NCBI GenBank assembly: GCA_038030265.1
Contig: CM075939.1
Coordinates: 31,787,253-31,851,252 of the forward strand
Reading direction: 5' to 3'
Length of the DNA stretch: 64,000 bases
From: Corythucha ciliata
Taxonomy: Eukaryota > Arthropoda > Insecta > Hemiptera > Tingidae
The notes under the pieces are model-generated. The model did no database searches. It worked only from the letters and a program-made list of their open reading frames with translations, and had not been told where the DNA came from. Shown in pieces: positions 11,975 to 22,985 of the stretch (positions are counted from its first letter, which is position 1; each line of letters begins with the position of its first letter). The position numbers and the translations under genes were made by a program.

Positions 11975-12160
11975 CACTACCAGGTGAACGCACGGACATA
12001 TTGGGGTATGGATAAACTTTCTTGTTTAGAAATAAGTTCCTCGGACACCCGGCTGACTCGCTAGCTTAGCGACTGCCTTTCGACCAATAGAATTCAGTTC
12101 GAAAGCCTCGTGGACGCTCCATAGTAATTCCACTTCCATGCACCCCTCCTACCCACTAAT
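11975..12160 (-). repeat. Dispersed repeat B (other copies 46,517-46,705 and 61,429-61,617)
   Basis: Reverse complement of a block at 46,517-46,705. Shared parts include GGTAGGAGGGGTGCATGGA, AATTCTATTGGTCGAAAGGC, CCCCAATATG and TCACCTGGTAGT. It directly abuts a LINE linker fragment at 12,172. A degenerate A-box-like segment (GAGCTCACCTGG in the 46.7-kb copy) hints at a Pol III origin, but this is weak. Confidence 0.6.
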
Positions 12161-12174
12161 ATGTAGTATACAAC

Positions 12175-12640
12175 AGCTTTGGATTTAATTTTAGTTGTGG
12201 CACTAGCAACATCCTTAGCATCTACGGCACCGAGATTAAATTTTAACTTTGAGCCTGGTGAACTGCGTTGGTTATAACAACCAAGCACTGACCGATCTTT
12301 TTCGTACTCCTCCCCAAGTTCACAAAAATACTTATTTAACTGATCTAAATCTACGATGGGATCCCCACAATTTTCGGCATTACCACTACCACCCCTCACT
12401 CTTGTCCTCTTAAGTAGTTCCACATTTCACGAGGGGTTTTCATGTTATTGTTTATTATGCTTTTCGTCTTAGCTTTTTTAATCTTGTTCTTCACAACATT
12501 CCTCATTTTCTTATATTAGTTGCTGCAATACTGTCCGTGGGGTTACTTCTAAAAGCTCGGTGAAGACTATCCCTTTCTTCCATTAAACTCATGCTTTCAT
12601 TATTCAACCAGGAGCTGGGTTCTTAGTGACCCTGACTGTT
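12175..12640 (-). pseudogene. LINE fragment: linker between endonuclease and RT
   Basis: Minus-strand sequence with WLNNESMSLMEERDSLHRAF, then KKMRNVVKNKIKKAK-like text. It continues to LNKYFCELGEEYEK...AKDVASATTKIKSKAV, where the frame leaves the element. This is the helical linker that lies between endonuclease and RT in Jockey/CR1-type LINEs and normally leads straight into the IKSKAVGIDGI start of RT. Here it ends at 12,172 against repeat B. It lies 3' of an RT fragment of possibly the same element, so its order is reversed relative to an intact LINE. Frameshifts and stops are present. Non-functional. Confidence 0.65.
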
Positions 12641-12655
12641 TTGAGCGGAAAATAC

Positions 12656-13683
12656 TTATTCATAAGAGAACCTAAAAAGTATCGCATCAATAGGTGTTGA
12701 CGCTAGGCATCCTAAACACATCCTGATGCATTTATTTTGAATCTTTTCCAATCCCTCAAGTTTAGTTTTACTTGCCTGGCCATGTAGCATGGAGCCGTAA
12801 TCTACAATAGCCCTGACTGTGGCTCGGTAAAAGATTACTGCGATATCCGGTCCTGCACCCCATGATGTATGCGTGAATGATTTCAAAATATTGACATATA
12901 ATTCAGCCTTTTTAGTTATATAATTGATATGAGGGGACCATAGAAGTTTGGGATCCAGATAAATTCCTAAGAATTTCACGCTAGGAGCGAGGTTTAATGT
13001 ATAGTTACCCAATTGCATATGGTTCAAAGATTGATCCCTTCTCTTACGTGAGAAAAGCATAAGTTGCGTTTTCTCTATGGAAATCGTGAGACCTATATTC
13101 TCTAGCCAGTTCTTTAGGGACGCCATTGCTAGTGCAAGTTTATTTTTGCTCAGCTCTACGTTTTCTGCAATACAAGCAAATGTCATCTGCATATTGCAAT
13201 ACTGTTATTCCTTCCGGGATACATTCTTCTAGATCGTGTACATAAATGGCATAAAATAGGACTTAAAATATCGCCTTGTGACAGACCTCCCTGCGCCATT
13301 CTTGGCCCGAGAAGTTTGTTGTTTGTCTTCACGAATAATTTTCTATTTGATATAAGATTAATAACATTGACTACAAACTTCCCAAGGAGTCCAATTTTGA
13401 TCATTTTATGACGAAGCATGCATAGGTCAACCTTGTCATAGGCCGCTTTAATGCCCAGAAACATAGCCAAGGTATCTTTACCACACGTGAAACCTGCCTG
13501 AATATCTACCACAAGATTAGTTAAACTATCCATAGTTGAATGACCTTTCCTAAAGCCATATTGGCTCTAAGGGAATTTGTTATTATTTTCCATCCACCAC
13601 TCCAATCTGTTTTTAATTATTCGCTCAAAGGTCTTGAGGACACAGGAAGATAAGGATATAGGCCTATATGACGAGACAATTTG
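12656..13683 (-). pseudogene. LINE reverse transcriptase domain, frameshifted
   Basis: Minus strand. It opens with YRPISLSSCVLKTFERI (RT motif 1), then YGFRKGHST and an in-frame break. AMFLGIKAAYDKVD (motif A; the usual LD is mutated to LG) follows, then AQGGLSQGDILSPIL (motif B). YADDICLYC (motif C, aspartates present) occurs in another frame near 13,170, then GLTISIEKTQLMLFSRK...VKFLGIYLDPKLLW and VRAIVDYGSMLHG. At least two frameshifts, one stop, and a mutated first catalytic residue: inactive. It may belong with the ORF1 and endonuclease fragments at 15.6-17.6 kb, but the intervening DNA prevents proof. Confidence 0.8.
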
Positions 13684-13689
13684 AGGTTA

Positions 13690-14495
13690 TGCATCCTAAA
13701 CACGAAACTGTAGCATGAAACTGTAGCCGTAGGAGCCTACGTTGTCTGTCTTCCCTCGTTGAGGTGCGTTAGAAACGAACCGGTTTCGGCTGCTCGCCAT
13801 CTTCAGCGTCTGTAAGTACAACTGACACTGTGTGGTACTGGTGTCACCCCCGGTATTTATACCCCTCGTCGTAAGCCCTCCCTTTCACTTTCCCTCCCTT
13901 TCACTTTCCCCCACTGTCACCCCTGGTTTGTATGTTTACAATGAAAAAGTCCGTTATTTTCTGTCTTTTGTCGGGCTGTCTTAGGATGTTACGTGAGGTG
14001 GTTGCGTCGGATGTATACATCAGTCGTTTGCCCAATGTAAACTTCGTCGCATGAACATGTTAACTTGTATACCCCATTTTGATCATATACGTCGGTTTTT
14101 TCGGCTTTTGCTCGTGTCGCGTTCCTAATCGTATTGTCAGTCCTCAATGCTACGTTCAAACCTTTCTTGGTAAAAAAGTTGGTAAGTCGGTATGTTTCCC
14201 TTCCGATGAAGGTAAATGATGTCCATTTCTTCACATCACTACTGTCAGGCATTTTTCTCTGTAGTTTCTGTTTCTGCTCGAGTAACTTGTCAATTGTTCT
14301 TGTCTCGTATCCGTTATTTACCGCTATTTGGTAAATTAGGTTAAGTTCGTTTCTGTAGTTTGTCTCTGACATGGGGATACTGTTAAGTCGGTGTATCAAA
14401 CTTCGGAAGGCTGACAGTTTGTGCTGGATGGGATGGGAGGAGGAATTATGGATTACCACATCAGACGCAGTATTTTTCCGGAAAATATTAAACGA
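13690..14495 (-). pseudogene. Penelope-like element fragment: RT C-terminus plus GIY-YIG endonuclease
   Basis: Minus strand, one open frame from about 14,495 to 13,989. It covers HKLSAFRSLIHRLNSIPMS (PLE RT thumb), a conserved FTFIGRETYRLTNFF-KKG stretch, and NGVYKLTCSCDEVYIGQT, the GIY-YIG nuclease start with the preceding Cys pair. The nuclease stops soon after RRNHLT, so its catalytic Arg/Glu region is missing. Downstream to 13,690 is 3' sequence with a hammerhead-like motif. PLEs reverse transcribe using the GIY-YIG nick at the target. This copy is truncated at both ends. It sits between LINE RT (below 13,683) and LINE endonuclease (above 15,578) sequence, as if inserted into or beside the LINE. 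Confidence 0.85.
13784..13806 (-). ncRNA. Hammerhead-like core in PLE 3' region
   Basis: On the minus strand CTGAAGA, a GGC-loop-GCC stem, then GAAAC. This matches the CUGANGA/GAAA core spacing of type I hammerhead ribozymes known in PLEs. Downstream ACCGGTT could form only a dimer-type stem III; no clear cleavage triplet was found. Activity is doubtful. Confidence 0.35.
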
Positions 14496-14919
14496 TAAGG
14501 TTCCTTAAGGGCTATTTCAGGTTATGTTGATATCTAAATAATTGGTTGACTGATCAATGCATGGATTACCTACTAACCCTCGTAGTCTAAGCGACCATAC
14601 TAACAATATCAATTCTACAGCTAGTCAAGCTTTGTTATTTGAACGCTTTGAAGTATCAAAAATGTTAAATTTATACCAACTCAAAACACATTCTTGCTCT
14701 CCCTAATCGTGATGAATTTACAGATCTTCTCTCTAGCTCCAAACGGAAAACAAAGAAAAATTTCGCTCCGGCAGCTGGCGGTCGGAAAGAGTGCATTTCA
14801 TTTCGTACGCGGATACCCTAAGCCGTCCCAGAAGTAATAATGTTGAGACCATGATTTGTTTCGTTAATGTTTGACCCTTCCTCGTACTGTTTGATGCCGG
14901 GTTTGTTTAAGCTGAACTT
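14496..14919. other. Unassigned sequence between PLE and tandem repeat
   Basis: No coding motif, TIR or RNA gene recognised. Confidence 0.35.
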
Positions 14920-15449
14920 AATGGGAATCAAAGGCTACTTCAAAATGAAATCATCGTACCGAATATAATGGATCTAGAATCAACTGGTGATTTGTAGTGA
15001 TTTTTCGACCATTTCAAGCCCTATTCCCCCCCCCTCCACCTCAACCGATTTGGCCCAAATGCAATACCGACCGGGGTCTTATGACTACTTATTTTAGTGC
15101 CAAAGCGCGTTCTGCTAAATTAACTTCTACGAGAGTTATCGTGCTAACAAGACCACAGACTTACTTCTACCCAGGGGGCACCACCCCCACCATCTTGACT
15201 TTTTCAAAAAATTAGAATGGGAATCAAAGGCTAGTCTATCATGGAGTATACGTACCGAATATGATGCTTCTAGATTCAACTGGTGATTTGTAGTCATTTT
15301 TTGACCATTTCAAGCCCTATTTTCCCCCCCTCCACTACGACCGATTGGGCCCAATTGGAATACCGACCGGGGACTTATGACTACTGATTTTTGTGCCAAA
15401 GCGCGTTCCGCTAAAGTAACTTCTACGAGAGTTATCGTGCTAACAAGAA
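14920..15449 (+). repeat. Two tandem copies of a ~297-bp unit (second copy 3'-truncated)
   Basis: Unit 1 is 14,920-15,216 and unit 2 is 15,217-15,449. Both start ATGGGAATCAAAGGCTA and share CAACTGGTGATTTGTAGT, CCATTTCAAGCCCTATT, ACCGACCGGGG and GAGAGTTATCGTGCTAACAAG. About 85% identical by eye. An AT dinucleotide run follows (about 15,463-15,481). Confidence 0.75.
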
Positions 15450-15577
15450 AACGGCCATAAAGATATAATATATATATATATTGAACTATACATATAGGAA
15501 TTCCGGAGACCACTGAATTCGTGTTCTAGAGGTTCTGAAACATGAAAAAAACATGACATGACCCATGTTTGCCACCA

Positions 15578-16215
15578 TCACGACGAGACCAATAGTGCAT
15601 TTTCAGAATGAAATGCACTAAAACAGTCATACCCAGATGTTTCCAATGAGAGAAACTGCCCTGAATTATGTATAATATCCTTCTTTTTGACAATGATTAA
15701 ATCTAGAGTAGAATGTGTATTATATCTATGAAAAGTGGGGTCCATGGGAATAATATGGAAATTAATACCTTGCACCCATTCCAGCAATTGTATTTTGTAG
15801 GGCTTTCAGCATCCTGATTTAAATTAACGTCAAAGTCCCCTAATACAACTACATTGCGATAACTAGATATAAAACGTTGTAGATCAGAAAAATAATCATT
15901 TAAACCTGCCGCTTTGTGGGGCCGATAAACCACACTAACAAGTACTTTTTTAAATCAGCAGGAAACTTCAGCGATAATGTATTCGACCGACTTAGAGTAA
16001 ACACCTGCCGATTTGCTTAAGATTGTACACTGAAAACCCTCATGTACATACAATGCAACCCCCCTTCCTTGTTCAATCTGTCATTACGGAACAGCACATA
16101 ATATGGCATTTCAAAAGCTGTCGACCGCAAACATGGTTTTAAAAAGGTTACGGTTAAACAGATCAAATCAAAGCCTTTATTTTTATTGACATCTTTCATA
16201 AATACAGCAGCGCTC
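15578..16215 (-). pseudogene. LINE endonuclease (AP-endonuclease-like) domain, broken
   Basis: Minus strand, three overlapping frames. They give FDLICLTVTFLKP (normally ICLTET; the catalytic Glu is Val here), YVLFRNDRLNKEGG, then VVYRPHKAAGLNDYFSDL, VVLGDFDVNLNQD (the GDFNxN-type motif) and STLDLIIVKKKD. These are consecutive landmarks of the EEP/APE endonuclease of CR1/Jockey-type LINEs, which nicks target DNA to start reverse transcription. Frameshifts and the Glu change make it inactive. It lies 3' of the ORF1-like fragment on the same strand, as expected for one LINE. Confidence 0.78.
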
Positions 16216-16293
16216 TTGCCGATCTAAGATGAACTAACGATCTGGGGTAACATCTGACTGGTGTCACCAACGATATATAAACTGCTCACCTCC

Positions 16294-16510
16294 GACGGGA
16301 GGGGCGTGGAGGGGGCAGGTCGTCCCCTGATAAACAATTACCCTGTCCCTGTCCTTATGTAGTTATGGCAACACAACTCTCTTCCCGTATTTACTCTGAA
16401 ACTCCACCCCTCTCATCCACTTTAAGCTCCACTTGGAGCTTATTTGACGGCAGACTTTATCAGCAGAGATGAGCAATCCAGTTCTTTCATACATCGTTAG
16501 GTGTCACTTG
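16294..16510 (+). repeat. Dispersed ~200-bp repeat, copy 2 (first at 10,489-10,690)
   Basis: Same ordered blocks as the copy at 10.5 kb. It lies between the ORF1 and endonuclease parts of the minus-strand LINE, so it may be an insertion in it. Confidence 0.55.
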
Positions 16511-16866
16511 CTTTATTTTGTTTATTGCGGTAGTGAGAATCAGAATCAGAAAGAAAATTATTGAAGTAAACCTAATTGAAAATTGAAGGATACCCCAGGA
16601 GGTCGTTTCACTTAGTTTCCACATGAGCGGCGGTGTATTTATGAAAATTATGAATAAGTAAATATGAGTGTATCCTTATGAACTACAATTGATTCTACGC
16701 TCGTATGTGATATTTCAAAATGCTTCCTGAAATCGAAAAAAGAGGCGTTTAAAGAGGTTATTAACTTGGAATTTGACATGAGACTATTGGATTTTAACGT
16801 TAATTACAATTTTTTTCAAATCATCAGGCCCACGGATCATTAAGGCAGCACTCTTATCCCCTTTCT

Positions 16867-17575
16867 TTACCAGCACACGATTTCTGCTAAGTTATATATA
16901 TTTGTAGGTTTTTCCTTTATTATTATTTTTGCATCTCTCATTAATTTTCGATTTGTGAAAGTCAAGCCGTTGTTCAGGTAAATATTCATTTTCTCCCCGT
17001 CGAGAAATCCCAGGTCACGATTGGATAGACCCGTAGTTTTTGCTTTAGTTTTGACAGCCCTGAGGAGTTTTTGCTTCAAGTCAAGCGATGTTAAGATCCA
17101 AAAGGGGGAAAGGTACAAGATAGGTGCGCGGTTGTTTTACTCGATAACACCTACTAATGTTTACGTATTTTATCTCAATATTCAGGCTATGTTCAATGTT
17201 CGTTACAATCTCGGTGATATTTTCCCCCTCTTTTATCGGCACATTTTAAATTTCTACGCGATTGCCTAATTTTGATTGCTCCAATTCATTACATGTTTCT
17301 TCAAGTTGAACTACGCGCTTTTGCAGTAGCGCATTCTCCTCCGCAACAGCTTCGAATTTTTTGTGGAACACATCTAATTTTCCGTTGATCGCCTCGATAG
17401 CTTTAGTATTATAATCTATAATCGTGGAATACTGATTCAAGGCCGTGGTAATTTCCTTATTTGACTTAATTAACTGCGCAATGATCTGGATCAGTGCCGG
17501 TATATCATTTGTCTCACTTGCTCGTTGAAAGCCAGCGTCTTGCTGCTGTACGTTTTCACACACTGGACACATTCA
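16867..17575 (-). pseudogene. LINE ORF1-like fragment (CPVC start, coiled coil, FP-like C-terminal domain)
   Basis: Minus strand. The first frame (17,572-17,246) opens MCPVCENV, then a long heptad-patterned coiled coil ending LEETCNELEQSKLGNRVEI. A second frame (17,118-16,867) gives KQKLLRAVKTKAKTTGLSNRDLGF...IYLNNGLTFTNRKLMRDAKI, the pattern of the small C-terminal domain (similar to baculovirus-type FP) found in ORF1 proteins of many CR1/Jockey-like LINEs. ORF1 proteins bind element RNA as chaperones. A frameshift separates the parts. The position 5' of the endonuclease fragment on the same strand supports a single ancestral element. Confidence 0.65.
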
Positions 17576-20500
17576 TTATTATTCACGAACGTGAATTATT
17601 ATTTCATTATTATTCAACATTCAACATTCATTATTATTCACGTCCTTATTATTCACGAACTCAGTGTTGAAAATGTTAACACAGCCGATATGGAAAAGTT
17701 TAGTACAAACTGCACAAACTGTCCGGTGGGCATTGAAGGAAAATCCCTTTAAACAGGTTCCGCCGCTTGTCAGGCATTGTCTCACCTTGACTGCTAGACT
17801 ACTACTGAGAGAGAGAGAAAGAGAGGTTTATTCTTTAAACTACAAACATTACCAAATTTTCCGATTAAGGCTCTAGGGTGCGATCCAGGGCCCCTGTGGA
17901 TGCCTTCGAATTAACAAAATCAATCAATCATATCATGTAATTGCTCTCCTCGATTATAAACAAATGAAAAATCATTAAACCATACCAAAAGAACCTGCAA
18001 AATTAATAATCCATACAACCAAACAGGAAACACAATTGAATAGAAGATGAAATGAAACAAATGGGTAAAAGAGAGAAATAAAATAAAAATAAATAAATAA
18101 AAATAAAATAAAATAAAAATGAACAAGTAAAACGAATCGAAAAAGTGAAGAGAAGTGGTATAAACCGAAATTAGATGAAGCCTTAAAATACAATTAAACG
18201 CACGTACAAAATAGAACAATGTTGAGAGAGAGACCGCACAAACACAGACAAAGAGTCGTTTGTCCAGTTCATAATTTATTAGGAAAGCAATCTGATCCAA
18301 CAACTTCACAATCGGCCCAATGCAGCTAAGACGGAAGTTCCACTTTAGTCCTGCAAATGTTGACTACTCAATAGATGCTTATACATGGATTGTTTGAAAA
18401 TAACGGGGCATTTTTTTCTTCTGATTTTCAACGGAATTGAGTTCCAAACTTTTATCGACTGTATTAAAAAAGAAGTATGAAGAGACGTCGATCTCTTGGC
18501 ATGACCAAGTCATCTGGGTGTCCTCTAACCTGCCGTGTCAAAACGTCCTTTTTGAAACTAAATAAATTACGAAAGAAAGAGGGAGAGAGAAAGAGAGAAA
18601 CAATTCTAGTTTGGGTCCTTGGAGTATGCAACCAGTGTAATAGCCATTATTAGATTACTAATCCAATCTCATAATATATAAGTCTGGAATAATTATTTAT
18701 CAATTTTCTTCGCCAAAAGTAAAATGGAAATGGACATTTGCAAAATGACGCACAGAATATAAATTAAAGCAATGAGAGGATCGTGTGTATAAAGTAAATA
18801 ATCGGTTTCTTCGTTTTGATGACGCCACCATCATCATGTTTGTCATAAAACAAACACAAAAATGTGCTTTTCTTCTTAATCGAGGGTGCTAATGAATAAA
18901 AAATCCATTAGAAACCACAGAATAAACTGCAAAATAAAATTGAAAAAATTATAATATGTTCATGTGAAAGGGACTTAACTTATTCGAGAAGAAAAAGAGA
19001 AAAAACTGATCGTAGCAAAAGAAGCGCTTTTAGGTGGCATCACTCATTCCACTCTGAAAACAATGAGCCCCGTAAATGGAAAACACAGAAGCAAGCAACA
19101 ACTCGAAAAATAATCGCTGCCCACAACCACACGCAGTCACTCCAACATACAGACAGAGTCATACCGTGCCATATGCTTCGTAAGTTGCCCATTACGGTAA
19201 CATTACTCTAGTAAGTTGAATTTTTCCTAACCTGGAACTTTATAGCTTCAGTTTTGGAAAAATGTACAGTAAAGGTTTGAAACTGACATGAAAAGGTTTT
19301 TCTATAACCTTGAGCAACCTTTGTTGAGATGTTATCACCTCATCCGTGATTACAGAAATATCTTACAACATAGTTTTTTTTTTTGTCGTCAAAATAAAAA
19401 AATGGGTAATCTTCGACGACGGTTTCGCGAAAAATAACGTACATCACTTGACTATTAAGTGGATTACCCGCTCGTTTGTAATTAGCGGCCTCGTCCACCA
19501 ACAACTCGCAGATAATGCACCACTTAAAAATATTTTAATGCAATCTACTATTACCACGGTGAATTTCCTATTATAGGGGTATTCATTAATAAAAAATTTA
19601 GCATTTATAAAAAATGCTAAATCTTGTATTAATTTGTTATTAGTGAGTTTTAACACTCTCCCGTTAAATCCTCCGGAAACTTTACTTTCAAATTTCAACC
19701 TATCAGATGTTTCGTAACCAAGCAACGATTGATTTATCGTTTGCGTTAGCGTTAGCGGTGGTGTTGCTAAAAGTCTCTATTATGCTAAATTCCGAACAAA
19801 TGATTTTATTTCATAGAAACGGAAAAATTGGGGGAAAAAAACAACTCGATCGATAGCAAATGTTAAAATTCTGAGAATGGATACTCCACGATAACATTGC
19901 TATCAGGTAAAAGCCGCCTGTGTTCTTTGATTTCACACCCCTTTGTATTCGGATCTCACGATGACTTTGAATAATTGGTTTATTATTTATCGAATTTTAT
20001 CTAAAAACAACTAAAGCTACAAACATCAAGAGTATAAACTTTTTTTTTTATTGAAATGATACTTTATAATAAACTTACATCAACGTGTATTCCTTGGTAT
20101 GGAAAAATTTTCGTTGGGGGGTTTTCATTGGGTGAGAATCTGTAAAATTCTCTATTGCCACGATACCATTTTACAGCATAGAGTGGCGCTCCCTCGAGAT
20201 CGTAGTGACAGAAAAATGTGGCTTCACGTCCCCGCTCAACGGCCGCCGGCTGAATTACGAGCGATACGTTACGTAAACCGAGAGAACCTGTGAAAGATGA
20301 AAATCTATTTTAATTGAAATTAAATGCATCCATCGCATATGGAAATAAGGGAGCATATGGCTTCGAGCCGGTGGAGGGGGGGGGGAACGAGGGTGTGAAA
20401 AATAAAAGCTTTTGGCCAGTATTGTCGCTAATGGAAAGACCTGCCAAATAGCTTTTCCAATAATCGTATTTTATGATATTGCCTCTTTTTACACGAAAGC

Positions 20501-20892
20501 GAACGAAAGCTCAGAAAACTCAATTCACGCGCTTGGCTGTAAATATTTATTATTAAAAATGTCTCTGTTAGCTCTACACACAGTTTTTCCCATTTACAGT
20601 TTGATTTTAAAGTAGCTATTGTTTCCAACCACTGCTTTTTGAAATAGTGATATTCTACGAAAATAATACCCCTCAACAGAGAAGGTAGCGGAGAGAGTTA
20701 ATCCGCTTTCAACTCGGTATAGTAAAAAAGGAACTGCACTGATCTTTTTACTCCTGATTTCGCTTTCAACTGGAGTTTTTTACTGTTCCGAGAAAGCTTT
20801 CCAATCAAATAGCCCAATCCGGAGCCAGCGTATGGGAAGCTTTACATCGTCCTACAAACATTTTGAATATAAATCAATGAATTAAGGGCTGT
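17576..20892. other. Low-complexity and unassigned DNA
   Basis: 17,576-17,660 repeats ATTATTATTCACG-type units. 17,806-17,825 is a GA-rich run. 18,060-18,125 is an AAAAT/AAATA microsatellite. A small hairpin (TTTAGCATTT/AAATGCTAAA) lies near 19,595-19,620, and 20,378-20,388 is a G tract. Minus-strand open frames across 17,920-18,309 come from the A/T repeat and are not believed to be genes. No retroelement or host gene was recognised. Confidence 0.45.
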
Positions 20893-22985
20893 ATGAACAG
20901 ACAAAAAGTAGAATGGCATTCATATGCGACCATAGCACGGCATAGGTCGTCGTCTCAACCCACTCCTCCGAGTAGCAGTGCAGCAGCCCCCCTCAAGAGA
21001 ACCAAACGGGTGGAAGATGAGGAAGAAGAGAAGAAGGATTATGGCAAAAGAGCTAAATCCTCCACGAACTTAAAGATCGTTATGGTTAAGGCGGGGGGGG
21101 GCCTTCAATAATGAGGAGGCAGTTCAGGCTAGAAGGTTTGTTTCTAGGGCGGTTATGGCCTCCAAAAAAATAGAAAATGAAAGGCACGGTTACCCCGTGG
21201 TGATAGGCCAGCCTCAGGAGAAAAAAACAAACTATAAACGCGGCGTTAAGACCGGCCAAAAGTACCGGATTGGAGGCCGATTGGCTGGAATACCATTGGG
21301 CGAGGAAAGATTACAAAGAATCTGTTCGAAGAGCGAAAAGAAAAGCGTAGAGAACGTTTTGCGAAGCAGTCGAAGGGGCGAATGAGACAGCTCGGCTAAG
21401 TCGAATAGTTAGAAACGAAAGGAGGGACGAGCACGGTACCATCACCCCGCAAACGGGGGAAGTATTAACAGGGAATAACGAAATATTGGAGCAAATGTGT
21501 AGCGTGCATTTTCCAGGATGTAGAGAGGAGGCCATTGTACCCTGCAGACACGGCCCTCTGTACAGCGAAACGGTTAGCCGGTGCCACGACATAATTAGTA
21601 AACAACCGTTCCACTGGGCGCTAAAATCCTGGGGGGTCCCACAAAGCGGCGTGATGCGATGGAATCTTCCCCTGCCTACTCCAGTGAGCGGGCGGGAGAG
21701 CCCAGGCAAGAATAAGGGAGCTTTTTGTCAGAAGTTTGGTTTCAGGACAGGTACCAACGGCGTGGAAACGGGTGAGAGTAATTTTCATACCTCAAGGTGG
21801 CGGGAGGCGTGATAAAACGGATAATTTTAGACCCATAAGCCTAAGTTCGGTTATGATGAGACTGACGGAGAAATTGGACTTGTACGTTATGGAGCGTGTA
21901 GAGAGAATAAGGGCATTTCACCTACGGCAAACATGCCTAGGACAGGGAGGTCCACGGACTCCGCCCTGGGGGAACTCGTGGTCAGGTTGGAGGAGACGAT
22001 GGCTCAAAAGGAGTATGCATTGGCACTATTTTTAGACATCGAGGGGGCTTCAAGTATCAAATATCTTTTGGGAACATAATGGAAGCTTTAGAACTCTTTA
22101 TGGTAGAGCAAGTGTTGAGAAACAGGATAGGGCATGCATTGAGGCACAGGTGGGTCTCATTGTCAGCGGAATTAGGGGGTCAGGGGGTAGAGAGGAGAGC
22201 CAGTAGGGGAACTCCCCAAGGCTTAACCCTCTCTCCACTCCTCTGGGTAATGGTAGTGGATGGACTAATTAGGTTACTGGAAAGCGAAGGCTTCTACAGC
22301 CAGTTACTTGCCTACGGTGGGGTGATAGTCACTAGGGGGAAATACCTATCGTCGCTTTGTGCTCCGATGAGGCAGGCGATTTGGTTGTTGAATGGATATT
22401 GTGAACCTAGAGGCTTGAGGATAAACCCGAAAAAGATGAAACTGGTACTTTTTACCAGAAAAATGGTTACATTATGGGTTAGAACCCATATGTCACAAGG
22501 GGAAGGAAATCGTTTTAGTTCCGGAAGTAAAATACTTGGAGGTACGGTTGGACCGTCGGCTAACTTGGCCCGCTCACATCAAGTAAGAGCAATGCAAGAC
22601 TGTAAACGCCTTTCATCAAACAAGGAGAATAGTTGGGAAGACGTGGGGATAAATCCCGGGAACGACGTATTGGTTGTACACCAGAGTAATAAGGCCGAGG
22701 ATCTTATATGGGGCGGTAGTGTGGTGGAAGGCAGTCATAGTAAGGCCTCAAATGCAAGTAAGGTGGACAAGATTCAGAGACTGGCTTGTCTAGCAGTGCT
22801 AGGAGCGTTTGGAGCGACGCCAACCGTAGGCCGATGGAAGGAATACTGGGGCTGAGACCCTTGAACCTAGAGGTCAAGGCGCGGGCCATGGAGGCAGCCT
22901 GCAGGATGGACTGTTTGGGTGGGCAGAGATCAAACTGGGAGGCGGGGAGAAGTTCAGAATGCATGACGTCGCCTCTAAGACCAAG
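20893..22985 (+). pseudogene. R1-like LINE, internally deleted, RT active site destroyed
   Basis: Plus strand, many frame changes. 20,893-21,110 is a charged frame (KRTKRVEDEEEEKKDYGKR) that could be the ORF1 tail, a weak call. From ~21,320 come the EN-RT linker (SVRRAKRK, ETARLSRIVRNERRDEHGTI) and then RT: VPTAWKRVRVIFIPQGG, DNFRPISLSSVMMRLTEKL, ALFLDIEGA (motif A), RGTPQGLTLSPLLWVMVVDGL (motif B). LAYGGVIVT occupies motif C, where YADD has become YGG, so both aspartates are lost. GLRINPKKMKLVLFTRK and LACLAVLGAFGATPT, then PLNLEVKARAMEAACR end the recognisable part. The endonuclease and RNase H/CCHC end are missing. Relative of the R1-like 3' end at 41,496-42,507. Confidence 0.82.

Noticed and set aside
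17920..18309. 129-codon hydrophobic minus-strand protein
   Set aside because: Produced by an AAAAT microsatellite read in reverse; Phe/Leu-rich low complexity.
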